From Nautiliaceae bacterium (GTDB lineage: Bacteria > Campylobacterota > Campylobacteria > Campylobacterales > Nautiliaceae): DNA of 64,000 bases. Positions 51,787-60,553 of the stretch are shown here, piece after piece. The stretch covers positions 1 through 64,000 of the forward strand of contig JAMOTL010000107.1 of the NCBI GenBank assembly GCA_027062285.1, given 5' to 3'. Both the position numbers and the translations under genes were made by a program. The notes beneath the pieces are model-generated. The model was not told the origin of the DNA. It saw nothing but the letters and a program-made list of their open reading frames with translations, and searched no databases. Numbering within the stretch: the stretch's first letter is position 1; each line of letters begins with the position of its first letter.

Positions 51787-53217
51787 ATGGTAGCGGTAGA
51801 TATAATTTTTGCGCCTATACTTCTCTCGGCCCTCGTGTATTTTTTAACTAGAGGGGCACAGCATATTACAAAATATATTGCGCTCGGGTGGTTTGTGGTT
51901 TTATTCATTATTGCTCTTAACTGGTATCATATGTTACCGGAAGACGGTGGATTCATTTTCTTAGGGAATTATTTAAGCGTTCCTCAATTCGGATTTGAGT
52001 TGACTCTTCAAATAGACGCATTAAGTGTTGCTATGCTTTTATTAACAGCGGCTCTTTTAATTTTAGTTGTATTAACATCATGGAACGAAAAGAAACAAGC
52101 GGCGTATTTTAGTTTGCTAATACTATTTAGCGGACCGATTTTCGGTGTATTTATGACAACAAACGTTCTTTGGTTTTTTATGTTTTGGGAATTAACGTTA
52201 GTTCCTATGCTTTTCTTAGTAGGTATTTGGGGTGCTGAAAATAGAGTTTATGCGGCAATCAAATTCTTTATTTATACACACGTATTTGCTATGTTTATGT
52301 TTGTAGGATTTTATCTTCTATATAAACAAACAGGATATTGGGATTTAACATTAATTAAAGAAGCGACACTTGCTACTCCTGCTTTAATTTGGTGGTTAAT
52401 GTTCTTAGGTTTTGCGGCAAAACTTCCTGTATTTCCATTTCATACATGGCTTCCTGACGCACACGTGCAAGCACCAAGCAGTATTTCTGTTTTACTTGCC
52501 GGTGTATTATTAAAAATGGGAGCTTACGGGCTTATAAGATTTACTGTTGAACTTATGCCTATCACTACTTTGATGTTTGCTAAATGGATGTTAGTATTCG
52601 GTCTTATTACGACATTTTACGCAGGATTTTTGGCAATTTACGAAAGACATATCAAAAAAATGGTTGCTTACAGCTCAATTTCGCATATGGGTCTTGTTGT
52701 AGTTGCTATTTCAACTATGACATACGAAGGTTTGAGTGCTGCTTTATTTGAAATGATAGGACACGCCCTTGTAATTTCACCACTATTCTTAATTGCCGGA
52801 TGGTTACACCATAAAACTCATACATGGTATATGGATGAAATGGGCGGTATTATGAAAAAAGCTCCATATGCGAGTGCTATTTTTATTTTAGCAGGTATGG
52901 CTGCTCTGGGACTTCCTGGAACAATGGGGTTTGTAGGAGAACTTACTATAATTATTTCGGCTGTTAAATCTTGGGGATGGTGGATTGCCGTTATCGCGTT
53001 TGCCGGACTTATCAGCGCCGGGTATATCATTTGGGCGGTTAGACGTGCGATTCATGGTCCTATGAGTCCTCTTGTAGAAAAAGCTGATTTTTCAATGAGT
53101 TTAGCAGAAAAATTAGCATTAGCGATTTACGCAGTGTTAATTGTTTATTTCGGTATCAATCCTCAACCGATATTCGATTTGGCAAATAAAGCATTTAGCT
53201 TCCTAGGAGGAATGTAA
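51787..53217 (+). CDS. nuoM: Complex I proton-pumping subunit M
   Basis: A 476-residue antiporter-like membrane subunit. Key features are FWELTLVPMLFLVGIWG (TM5 Glu), FAAKLPVFPFHTWLPDAHVQAPSSISVLLAGVLLKMGAYGL (TM7 Lys and loop) and YSSISHMGLV. It is slightly shorter than enteric NuoM (about 509). It starts 1 base after nuoL and overlaps nuoN (TAATG). Confidence 0.96.
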   Translation: MVAVDIIFAPILLSALVYFLTRGAQHITKYIALGWFVVLFIIALNWYHMLPEDGGFIFLGNYLSVPQFGFELTLQIDALSVAMLLLTAALLILVVLTSWNEKKQAAYFSLLILFSGPIFGVFMTTNVLWFFMFWELTLVPMLFLVGIWGAENRVYAAIKFFIYTHVFAMFMFVGFYLLYKQTGYWDLTLIKEATLATPALIWWLMFLGFAAKLPVFPFHTWLPDAHVQAPSSISVLLAGVLLKMGAYGLIRFTVELMPITTLMFAKWMLVFGLITTFYAGFLAIYERHIKKMVAYSSISHMGLVVVAISTMTYEGLSAALFEMIGHALVISPLFLIAGWLHHKTHTWYMDEMGGIMKKAPYASAIFILAGMAALGLPGTMGFVGELTIIISAVKSWGWWIAVIAFAGLISAGYIIWAVRRAIHGPMSPLVEKADFSMSLAEKLALAIYAVLIVYFGINPQPIFDLANKAFSFLGGM

Positions 53218-54551
53218 TGAGTTTCATAATATTAATAGCGGCAGGTTTATTGGTTCCTATTTTTTATAGGAATAATATAGTAATCGCTAAAATCATAGCG
53301 GTGTTGGCATTTATATTGGCGGCATATTTTGTTTTTAAAGGAGAAAGTTTAAACAGTATTTTCCCATATTTCGTAGCCGATGATGCTACTAAACTTATGG
53401 AATTTGTGTTACTGGCGACTCTTGCGGCTGTTTCACTGGCTCTTACAGGATTTGAGAGACCTTTGATTTCACAAATGTTGTTTTTAGCAGGAGCCTCTTT
53501 GGCGTTTTTAGAGACAAACAACTTTTTTATGTTTATAGTTTTATTTGAAGTAATTGCTATTATTTCTTACATTTTAGTTGCCAATATAAGAAACTTTTAC
53601 AATGCCGAAGGTGCTATCAAAGCATTTATCGCAGGTGCGGTAGCAAGCGGTATTATTTTACTCGGGTTTGCTCTGTTTAGTTTTACAACAGACAGTTTTA
53701 TTTATTCTGAAATGAATGTAAGCGGTAAATTTACTTTAATTGCCGAAGCTATTATGCTTGCCGGTATCTTTTATAAATTAACAGTCGTACCAATGCATGG
53801 ATGGGCTGCGGATGCTTATTCGCAAGTTAATCATGCAGCAGCAGCTATTTTAAGTGGGGTTATTAAAAGTGTTGTGTTATTCGCAACATTTAAAGCGTTT
53901 TATAAATTCTTAATAGCTTATCCTTTGGCAACTGTGCTTATTTTTAGTTTCTTTGCTATTTTAACTATGACTCTTGCCAATTTTATGGCGCTTTGGCAAA
54001 AAAGAATTTCAAAAATCCTTGCTTATTCTTCAATTGCACACAGCGGATATGCTTTAATACCGTTTGCGGCAGCGGCAAGTGTTTATTCATACGCAGGGAT
54101 TTTATATTATGCTGTAGCATATATTTTTATGCAAACGAGTGTATTTTTATTACTTAATGATTTAAGACGTGAACTCGGAGTAAAATATCTTGATGATATA
54201 AAAGGTCTTTATAAAAAAGCGCCTTTACATTCTTTATTATTTACAATTCAGTTATTCTCACTTGCCGGTATACCTCTTTTGGCAGGATTTTTATCAAAAG
54301 CCGTAGCTTTTTATGCAGGAGTTGATGCCGGATTATGGATAATTGTCCTTATTGCTTTACTGAATTCTGCGTTAGCGGTGGGATATTACGTATGGATTAT
54401 CAAACATATTTATTTTGACGAACCTAAAAATAACGGTGAAGTGATACAAATGTCAACAGGAAGTATGATAGGACAGTTAATATTGCTTGCGGGTACTATA
54501 TATTTCGGTATAGTGGCAGGCGATATTATGAATGCTACTATAAGCTTCTAA
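53217..54551 (+). CDS. nuoN: Complex I proton-pumping subunit N
   Basis: A 444-residue antiporter-like membrane subunit that closes the operon. FEVIAIISYILVA (TM5 Glu), FYKLTVVPMHGWAADAYSQVNHAAAAILSG (TM7 Lys) and YSSIAHSGYALIP are seen. It is followed immediately by a hairpin with an internal -10 box, then pflA, the same neighbour as in C. jejuni (nuoN-pflA as I recall). Confidence 0.94.
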   Translation: MSFIILIAAGLLVPIFYRNNIVIAKIIAVLAFILAAYFVFKGESLNSIFPYFVADDATKLMEFVLLATLAAVSLALTGFERPLISQMLFLAGASLAFLETNNFFMFIVLFEVIAIISYILVANIRNFYNAEGAIKAFIAGAVASGIILLGFALFSFTTDSFIYSEMNVSGKFTLIAEAIMLAGIFYKLTVVPMHGWAADAYSQVNHAAAAILSGVIKSVVLFATFKAFYKFLIAYPLATVLIFSFFAILTMTLANFMALWQKRISKILAYSSIAHSGYALIPFAAAASVYSYAGILYYAVAYIFMQTSVFLLLNDLRRELGVKYLDDIKGLYKKAPLHSLLFTIQLFSLAGIPLLAGFLSKAVAFYAGVDAGLWIIVLIALLNSALAVGYYVWIIKHIYFDEPKNNGEVIQMSTGSMIGQLILLAGTIYFGIVAGDIMNATISF

Positions 54552-54580
54552 CCTTTTTGATATAATACATCAAAAAGGTT
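54550..54580 (+). promoter_or_regulatory. Perfect hairpin enclosing a -10 box between nuoN and pflA
   Basis: AACCTTTTTGAT-ATAATAC-ATCAAAAAGGTT has 12-base perfect arms and a 7-base loop. The left arm begins in the nuoN stop codon. TATAAT occupies 54561-54566, across arm end and loop. The right arm contains AAAAAGG, the likely ribosome site for the TTG start at 54585. It may act as a terminator, promoter and translational gate together. Confidence 0.6.
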
Positions 54581-54584
54581 TGAG

Positions 54585-56837
54585 TTGATTTTTTTTCTTC
54601 TTTTTCCCATATTACTTTTTGCTTTGGAAATAAATGTAGATTATGGAAAATCTCGAACTCCTTATGAAATACTGACAATAAATAACGACTTTAAATTCAG
54701 TTGTAAACCTTATAAGCGAAAAGTAATATGCGAATTTGATAAAGTTCCTACTACTCCGGTATTTAAAGATAAAACTTACTTTTTTAAAATTACTCCTAAA
54801 TTTAATAGAAAAAAATTTATAATAGAGATTGATGTTAAAGGGAACTACAAACTTTATACTTTTAAAGACAATTTACATAATTCTCCTCTTATAACTCCTT
54901 TTAAAATGAAAAATGCAAAAAAATGGGTAATTATTGCTAATGAACAATTTTTGTCAGATAAAAAAACAAACGGGCTCAATTTTTATTATCATCATGTCTA
55001 TTTACCTTATGTAGGGGCTATAAATGAAAATTTAGAACCTGTTAAAACTCAAAAATCCCAGGATTTGATGAAGTATTTTGAAATTTTAAAAGCGTATAAA
55101 AAAGGCCTAGATGTTAGGGATGAAATTGACGAATTTGTAAAAAAATATCCGAAATCCATATTTTTACCTGATGTACTGTATCTAAAATTAAAGCTTTTAG
55201 ATAAAAACAACGATTCCGAAGAAGTTATTAAGCTTGGAAAAGAATGGATAAAAAGATTTGCTTTTAATGAAAAACTTCCCGAAATATTATTGATCGTAGG
55301 AAAAAATTATTCTAAGATGGGATTTGTTAGTGATGCCAGTTATTATTACAATAGAATAATAACGGATTATCCCAATACAAAATGGGCGTATCTTGCAATG
55401 ATTTATCTTGCTGATCAGTTGTATATGATGGGGAATGAGAAAGACGCGTTTAATCTGTATAAAAAAGCGCTTTATTCCACTACCGATCTTGATATCGCTT
55501 CATTGGCAGCAGCAAGACTTGCCCAAAGATATATGGATAAAGGTCAAGTAAAAAAAGCCATAGAATACTATAAAAAAATATATGAAGCAAACAAAAAATT
55601 TTTATTAAAAGATAAAAGAAAAGCTTATGAGCTCGCTCAAATGCTTGCGAATCATCAAATTTATGATTTAGCTATAAATATAGGGGATGCTTTATTAAAA
55701 AAACTTAAAAAACTGGATGATTTATATGAGCCTTTACTTTTTAATTTGGCTCAGTGGGCTTATGAAGCAAAAAAATACGATTTAGCTCTCAAATATATAA
55801 ATAAATACCTAAAAGAATTTCCTTACGGAGATTATTCTGATGCCGCTGTAGCTCTTAGAGATAAAATTTTATTTAATCTGCCTGAAAATAATTTAACTAA
55901 AAAACTTAATTATATAGATAAGATTATAAAAAATTATCAAGGAGAGATTGCTCAAAAAGCGATTGTGGAAAAAGCTAAAATTTTATTTAAAATGAAAAGA
56001 TATCAGGATATTTTAAAAATAGAAAAAAAACTTCTTGATATTCCGGATAAAGTTTTTCCGGATAAGAAAGAGTTTTTGAAAAAAGTAAAAGAAGAATTGG
56101 CTAAAAAATTTTTAAATGAAGGGGCATGTTCTGTTGCTGTTGAACTTATAAAAAAATATAAAATAAAACTTGATCATAAATGGGATGATAAAATATATGA
56201 ATGTGCGATGAAGGCAAAAGCATATGAGCTGGCTTCTAAGATATGTAATAAATATTTGAATTCTCCGAATGATGAAGTCTTTGTCAAATGGATGAAAAGA
56301 AAAATAGAAGCGCTTTGGAAAATGGGTAAATATAAAGAGGTTGTGACGGCTGTGGATGATTTATGCCAAGTAATGAAAAACGACTGTTATAAATATTTAA
56401 AATATAAATTCTTCGCTTTGTACAAAATACAAAAATATAAAGATGCTTTAAAAGTGGCAAAAGAGATAGAAAAATACAAAAAATTCGAAAATGTGGATGT
56501 TTATATAAAAATTGTCAATTGGGCACTTAAAAGTAATGATAATCTTTTAGCGGCTACTTATGCCAAAAAGATAATTGATTTACAGGAAAAATACAAAGCC
56601 TATCCGTATTCGCCTTTTGTGGAATTTGTTTTTGCCAAATATACAAAAGATAAAAATGAAGCAATAAAAGTATTAAAAAATCTTCTTCCAAGAGTAAAAG
56701 GAGAAGATAAAGCGAGGGCTCTGTTTATGCTCGCAAACCTTACAAAAAATAAAACATACTTAGATGAGTGTTTAAAAGTAAAAAATTCAAAACTTTGGCG
56801 TGGGCTTTGTAAGGATGCTATGGATTTATTCGAGTAA
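54585..56837 (+). CDS. pflA: Periplasmic TPR motility protein PflA-like
   Basis: A 750-residue periplasmic protein assigned to PflA, a flagellar disk protein of Campylobacterota needed for motor stator assembly. It has a signal peptide (MIFFLLFPILLFA), a beta-rich N-terminal domain (about 15-140) and then TPR/SEL-like helical repeats to the end (for example NEKDAFNLYKKALY and KKAIEYYKKIYEANKKF). Length, architecture and position right after nuoN match Cj1565c as I recall. It starts with TTG 54585, 6 bases after AAAAAGG. The assignment rests on synteny plus architecture; direct sequence comparison was not possible. Confidence 0.75.
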   Translation: MIFFLLFPILLFALEINVDYGKSRTPYEILTINNDFKFSCKPYKRKVICEFDKVPTTPVFKDKTYFFKITPKFNRKKFIIEIDVKGNYKLYTFKDNLHNSPLITPFKMKNAKKWVIIANEQFLSDKKTNGLNFYYHHVYLPYVGAINENLEPVKTQKSQDLMKYFEILKAYKKGLDVRDEIDEFVKKYPKSIFLPDVLYLKLKLLDKNNDSEEVIKLGKEWIKRFAFNEKLPEILLIVGKNYSKMGFVSDASYYYNRIITDYPNTKWAYLAMIYLADQLYMMGNEKDAFNLYKKALYSTTDLDIASLAAARLAQRYMDKGQVKKAIEYYKKIYEANKKFLLKDKRKAYELAQMLANHQIYDLAINIGDALLKKLKKLDDLYEPLLFNLAQWAYEAKKYDLALKYINKYLKEFPYGDYSDAAVALRDKILFNLPENNLTKKLNYIDKIIKNYQGEIAQKAIVEKAKILFKMKRYQDILKIEKKLLDIPDKVFPDKKEFLKKVKEELAKKFLNEGACSVAVELIKKYKIKLDHKWDDKIYECAMKAKAYELASKICNKYLNSPNDEVFVKWMKRKIEALWKMGKYKEVVTAVDDLCQVMKNDCYKYLKYKFFALYKIQKYKDALKVAKEIEKYKKFENVDVYIKIVNWALKSNDNLLAATYAKKIIDLQEKYKAYPYSPFVEFVFAKYTKDKNEAIKVLKNLLPRVKGEDKARALFMLANLTKNKTYLDECLKVKNSKLWRGLCKDAMDLFE

Positions 56838-57681
56838 GAATAATTTCTTCCAGTTTTTCTAAAGGAGCGCTTATTTTTTGAGGAAATTGGGTTTTGTTAA
56901 AAATCTGCTGTCTTTTGGCAAGCCGTGCGGTATTGGTTATTATTTTTTCTTTCAATTCTTCTTTTGAATAAATTCCGTTAAAATAATCGAGTACTTCTTT
57001 TATTCCTATCGCTTTTAAAGCGGGAAGTCTTCTATCCCTGTATTTTTTTTCAAGATATGCCACTTCATCAATCAATCCTTTTTCAAACATTTTTTCGGTT
57101 CTTTTTTTTATTCTTTCGCGAAGCAAAGATCTGTCCGATTCAATCTCGAATATCGGAATATTCGGTAATACAGGAATTGGGGGATTTTGTTTAAAATAAA
57201 AACTTGGCGGTGTATTGGTTGCCAGATATATTTCTATTCCTTTTTGAGTTCTGTATGTATCGTTTGGAGATATTTTCGATGCAAATTCGGGATCGATTTT
57301 TTTTAAAAATTCATAATCTTTTTTTTTCGCTTCTTTTTTTATTTCATCGGTAATTGTAGGCATTTTTGAAATTCCTTCAATCATTGCTTTTAAATAAAAT
57401 CCCGTACCACCTACTATTATGATTTTATTATGAGGTATTTTTTTATAAATTTGAATGAATTTGCTTACATCGAACTTTTCATTGGGATAAATTTCGTCCA
57501 CTCCGTAATGTTTTACCAAACTCAGTTCTTCTTTTGAGGGTTTAGCAGATGCTATGTCTATTTCTTTATAAATGCTTAAACTATCCAGTGATAATATTTC
57601 ATATCCTAATATTCTTGCTGTTTTTATAGCCAAATCGCTTTTACCGCTTGCTGTAGGACCTATTATGGCAAACAAAATCAT
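56818..57681 (-). CDS. miaA: tRNA dimethylallyltransferase MiaA
   Basis: A 287-residue enzyme that prenylates A37 of tRNAs reading UNN codons. It shows the P-loop IGPTASGKSDLAI (about 7-19), SLDSLSIYKEIDIASAKPS, VGGTGFYLKAMIEGI and the C-terminal DRRLPALKAIGIKEVLDY segment. The 3' end overlaps pflA by 20 bases tail to tail. A minus-strand TATAAT at 57701-57696 would give a leader of only about 8 bases, and the ribosome site (AAAAAAGG) nearly touches the ATG. Confidence 0.95.
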   Translation of the reverse strand: MILFAIIGPTASGKSDLAIKTARILGYEILSLDSLSIYKEIDIASAKPSKEELSLVKHYGVDEIYPNEKFDVSKFIQIYKKIPHNKIIIVGGTGFYLKAMIEGISKMPTITDEIKKEAKKKDYEFLKKIDPEFASKISPNDTYRTQKGIEIYLATNTPPSFYFKQNPPIPVLPNIPIFEIESDRSLLRERIKKRTEKMFEKGLIDEVAYLEKKYRDRRLPALKAIGIKEVLDYFNGIYSKEELKEKIITNTARLAKRQQIFNKTQFPQKISAPLEKLEEIILTRINP

Positions 57682-57695
57682 CCTTTTTTGTTACA

Positions 57696-57701
57696 ATTAT
57701 A
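57696..57701 (-). promoter_or_regulatory. -10 element of miaA, beside a divergent one for the prenyltransferase gene
   Basis: On minus TATAAT (57701-57696). On plus ATTATACAA covers the same bases and could serve the prenyltransferase gene at 57729. Only 47 bases separate the two divergent genes. Confidence 0.4.
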
Positions 57702-57728
57702 CAAATTAATATTCTTTTAAGGAAGAAG

Positions 57729-58568
57729 ATGAAAAAATATTTAGAACTTGTAAAGTTTTCTCATACGATATTCAGTATTCCTTTTATACTCATAGCTATG
57801 ATAGTGGGGGCTGACGGCTGGTTTGGATGGAAACTTTTGATTCTTGGTATTTTAGCGGCTGTGAGTGCCAGAAATTTCGCAATGGCTGTAAACAGACTTG
57901 TAGATAAAGATATCGATGCTAAAAACCCCCGCACAAAAGACAGGCCTTCAGTTACCGGTGAAGTTAGTGAAACGGAAATGAAACTTTTTATCATAGCGAA
58001 CGCTTTAATTTTCATTGGCGTTGCTTATTTGATAAATGATTTGGCTTTTAAACTATCAATCCCGGTATTAATAGTTTTAGGAGCGTATAGTTATTTTAAA
58101 AGATTCAGCGAATTTGCTCATTTGGTACTTGGTGTGGCTCTTGGATTAGCACCGATTGCGGGGGCTATTGCCGTTACGGGTACAATTCCGTGCTGGTCAG
58201 TGTTTTTGGCTTTTGGTGTTATGTTTTGGGTTGCGGGATTTGATATTTTATACTCTCTTCAGGATATGGAGTTTGATAAAAACGAAGGACTGTATTCAAT
58301 TCCTGCACTTGTGGGTGAAAAAGGAGCGCTTTTTATTTCAAAAATGTTTCATATTTTTGCCGTAATCTTCTGGGCTCTTTTTGTGGCGTATACAAATTTA
58401 GGTTTTTTTGCGTGGCTTGCAGTAATTATAGCCGCAGCTATGCTATATTATGAGCATAGACTTATTGAAAAAGATTATAAAAATATCCCAAAAGCCTTTT
58501 TTGACGTAAACGGATTTTTAGGTATACTATTTTTAATATTTATTATTTTGGATAAGGCATTAAGATGA
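57729..58568 (+). CDS. mqnP: UbiA-family prenyltransferase, probably MqnP of the futalosine menaquinone pathway
   Basis: A 279-residue integral membrane prenyltransferase with about eight TMs. The two Asp motifs are NRLVDKDIDAKNPRTKDRP (about 57-75) and SLQDMEFDKNEG (about 178-189). In Campylobacterota, which use futalosine-derived menaquinone, this size and form corresponds to MqnP, which prenylates the naphthoate intermediate. A 4-hydroxybenzoate prenyltransferase (UbiA) cannot be excluded from sequence alone. AAGGAAG precedes the ATG. Its stop overlaps the next gene. Confidence 0.8.
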   Translation: MKKYLELVKFSHTIFSIPFILIAMIVGADGWFGWKLLILGILAAVSARNFAMAVNRLVDKDIDAKNPRTKDRPSVTGEVSETEMKLFIIANALIFIGVAYLINDLAFKLSIPVLIVLGAYSYFKRFSEFAHLVLGVALGLAPIAGAIAVTGTIPCWSVFLAFGVMFWVAGFDILYSLQDMEFDKNEGLYSIPALVGEKGALFISKMFHIFAVIFWALFVAYTNLGFFAWLAVIIAAAMLYYEHRLIEKDYKNIPKAFFDVNGFLGILFLIFIILDKALR

Positions 58569-59071
58569 GACTGATACCGGCATTCGTTCCTATTGAATTT
58601 GAAGAGTTTAGAGATGAGTTTAAGGAGGAGTTCCATAAGCTCTCGGCCGAAACGGACGATCCGATAGGTCAGTATATAAAACTCGCAAAAGCAAGAGGAG
58701 AGACAAGGGATACGGATCCGGTATTGTTAGAGCTTTTAGTGGCACTTCATAGAAAAGTAGACGAATTAACGGCTATAGTAAAAAATGAAAAAAAAGAGCT
58801 GACTCCTTTAAAATATAAAAGTGAAACAGAAGCAGTGGGGTTTGAAAATTTTAGAATAAAAGATAAATTATTTAAACCGGGTCAAAAATATTACGGAAGA
58901 ATGGATTTGCCGGTATTTCCCAAAAGAGTGGTGCCTGTGATTTTTGAAGCGATAGACGAAAATACGGCGAAGATTTTACATCTTCACGAAAGAGACGAAA
59001 AAGATTACAACGCATTTATAACAGCAAGAGAAAGAGCGATAATAAGGGAGATGAAAGCGAAAAATGATTGA
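58565..59071 (+). CDS. Conserved protein of unknown function, possible atypical PilZ-like domain
   Basis: A 168-residue soluble protein. The N-terminal half is acidic and helical, with PVLLELLVALHRKVDELTAIV (about 55-75) like a dimerisation helix. The C-terminal half is beta-rich (YYGRMDLPVFPKRVVPVIFEAI). This two-part layout recalls the atypical PilZ domains that lack the RxxxR and D/NxSxxG cyclic di-GMP motifs, neither of which I see; the resemblance is weak. It overlaps the prenyltransferase gene by 4 bases and the following gene by 8, so all three should be co-expressed. Confidence 0.45.
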   Translation: MRLIPAFVPIEFEEFRDEFKEEFHKLSAETDDPIGQYIKLAKARGETRDTDPVLLELLVALHRKVDELTAIVKNEKKELTPLKYKSETEAVGFENFRIKDKLFKPGQKYYGRMDLPVFPKRVVPVIFEAIDENTAKILHLHERDEKDYNAFITARERAIIREMKAKND

Positions 59072-59534
59072 TATACATTTAATAATTTTTATAGGTCTTA
59101 GTGCTTTTATGCTTTTTTTGTTTTTTTATATTTTAAAAAGAGAAAAAATAATAGAACAAAAATTTGCCGCAATTGAATTAAGTCTTGAAGAACTTAATAA
59201 AGAAGTGTTTTTATTAAAAAAAGAGCTTAAAAATAATAAATCCATAGAAACTATTCAAAAATTGGAAGAAATAATAGAAAATATCGTAGACGATATCAGA
59301 TATCTTGAAGAAAAAAACAGAAAATTTTATAAAAAAATAGAAGAAGAAATAGCTAAAGTCCAACTGGAAGTAAAAAAACAGAACATACCTGCGATAGGCA
59401 ATATAAACAAACATGAAGAGGAGAAAATTTTAAATCTATATAAAAACGGATACAGCATAGAGGAGATTAGCAGGGAACTTAGAATTCCGGCAGGAGAAAT
59501 CGAGCTTATTTTAAAATTCTCAAACATTCTCTAA
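59064..59534 (+). CDS. Membrane-anchored coiled-coil protein with C-terminal helix-turn-helix-like motif
   Basis: A 156-residue protein of unknown function. One N-terminal TM (about 5-25), a long coiled coil (about 30-118; for example LEELNKEVFLLKKELKNNK) and a C-terminal segment EEKILNLYKNGYSIEEISRELRIPAGEIELIL that looks like a small HTH of the kind seen in DUF6115/SwrB-type swarming proteins. The HTH may be a protein-interaction module. It overlaps the preceding gene by 8 bases. A motility role is possible given the family resemblance but is not supported by neighbours. Confidence 0.55.
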   Translation: MIDIHLIIFIGLSAFMLFLFFYILKREKIIEQKFAAIELSLEELNKEVFLLKKELKNNKSIETIQKLEEIIENIVDDIRYLEEKNRKFYKKIEEEIAKVQLEVKKQNIPAIGNINKHEEEKILNLYKNGYSIEEISRELRIPAGEIELILKFSNIL

Positions 59535-59617
59535 CCTTAAAGTTTACTTAATTTAAGTTTCTTTTAAGTTTTGTTGCTTACAATTCCATACCTAAAAAAT
59601 TCACAAAAGGTGTGATA

Positions 59618-60040
59618 ATGAAATTTACAAAATCTATAAGACCTGAAGATGTTAAAAGAGATTGGATTTTAATAGACGCAAAAGATAAAACTTTTGGTAG
59701 ATTAATAACTGAAATTGCCACTATTTTAAGAGGAAAACATAAACCTTATTATACTCCTCATGTAGATTGCGGTGATTATGTTGTAGTTATTAACGCTGAT
59801 AAGGTTAAATTTTCTACATCTAAAAAACTTGAAGACAAATACTACAAACATACTGGGTATTTCGGACATGTTAAAGAAGAGACAGTAGAAAAATTACTTA
59901 AAAACAATCCGGAAAAACTATTCAAATTAGCAACAAGAGGTATGCTTCCAAAAACTAAACTTGGAAGAAAAATGCTTAAAAAACTAAAAGTTTACGCAGG
60001 CGAAAATCATCCTCATACAGCTCAAGTAAAGGGTAACTAA
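59618..60040 (+). CDS. rplM: 50S ribosomal protein L13
   Basis: A 140-residue large-subunit protein. [42 protein letters not shown] and [22 protein letters not shown] are characteristic. I start at ATG 59618 (MKFTKS), 7 bases after AAAAGG; the track uses GTG 59612. It is followed by rpsI with an overlapping stop/start, the universal pairing. The AT-rich 83-base leader holds a short palindrome (ACTTAATTTAAGT) that may or may not matter. Confidence 0.97.
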   Translation: MKFTKSIRPEDVKRDWILIDAKDKTFGRLITEIATILRGKHKPYYTPHVDCGDYVVVINADKVKFSTSKKLEDKYYKHTGYFGHVKEETVEKLLKNNPEKLFKLATRGMLPKTKLGRKMLKKLKVYAGENHPHTAQVKGN

Positions 60041-60438
60041 TGAAAATGCACGGAAGAATTTACGCAACTGGAAAAAGAAAAGAAGCGGTAGCAAAAGTTT
60101 GGTTAAAAAACGGAAGCGGTAACATTATCGTAAACGGAAAACCGCTTGATGAGTTTCTTGGTGGAAGAGACGCACTAAAATTAAGAGTTAGATGGCCGTT
60201 AATGCTAACAAAACAAGAAGGAAATTTCGATATCGAAGTAAAAGTATTAGGTGGTGGGTTCGCAGCTCAGGCAGATGCTATTAAACACGGAATTTCAAAA
60301 GCGCTTGTTGAATACGCACCTGAGTTTAGAAGTGTTCTAAAACCTGCGGGATTATTGACAAGAGACGCAAGAGTAGTGGAAAGAAAAAAATACGGAAAGA
60401 AAAAAGCGAGAAAATCTCCACAATTCTCAAAAAGATAA
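60040..60438 (+). CDS. rpsI: 30S ribosomal protein S9
   Basis: A 132-residue small-subunit protein. [35 protein letters not shown] and the basic C-terminus ending [12 protein letters not shown], which reaches the P-site tRNA, are all canonical. It is coupled to rplM (TAATG). A T-rich run follows the stop, possibly acting as a simple terminator, but without a clear hairpin. Confidence 0.97.
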   Translation: MKMHGRIYATGKRKEAVAKVWLKNGSGNIIVNGKPLDEFLGGRDALKLRVRWPLMLTKQEGNFDIEVKVLGGGFAAQADAIKHGISKALVEYAPEFRSVLKPAGLLTRDARVVERKKYGKKKARKSPQFSKR

Positions 60439-60526
60439 TTTTTCTTTTTCTTTTTTTTATTTTACTTAATATTCTCCGACACTGATTTTCTCCCAAAAAT
60501 TCAATAATTTACCATATAAATTGTGA

Positions 60527-60532
60527 TATAAT
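60527..60532 (+). promoter_or_regulatory. -10 element for the LPP20-like lipoprotein gene
   Basis: TATAAT in the context TTGTGATATAATTTTT, 21 bases before the ATG at 60554, with AAAAAGG between. It is another example of the GATATAAT form. Confidence 0.45.
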
Positions 60533-60553
60533 TTTTTTTAAAAAGGCAGGTTT

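Noticed and set aside
60439-60480. Intrinsic terminator after rpsI
   Set aside because: The stretch is T-rich but has no preceding stem, so a rho-independent terminator cannot be supported.
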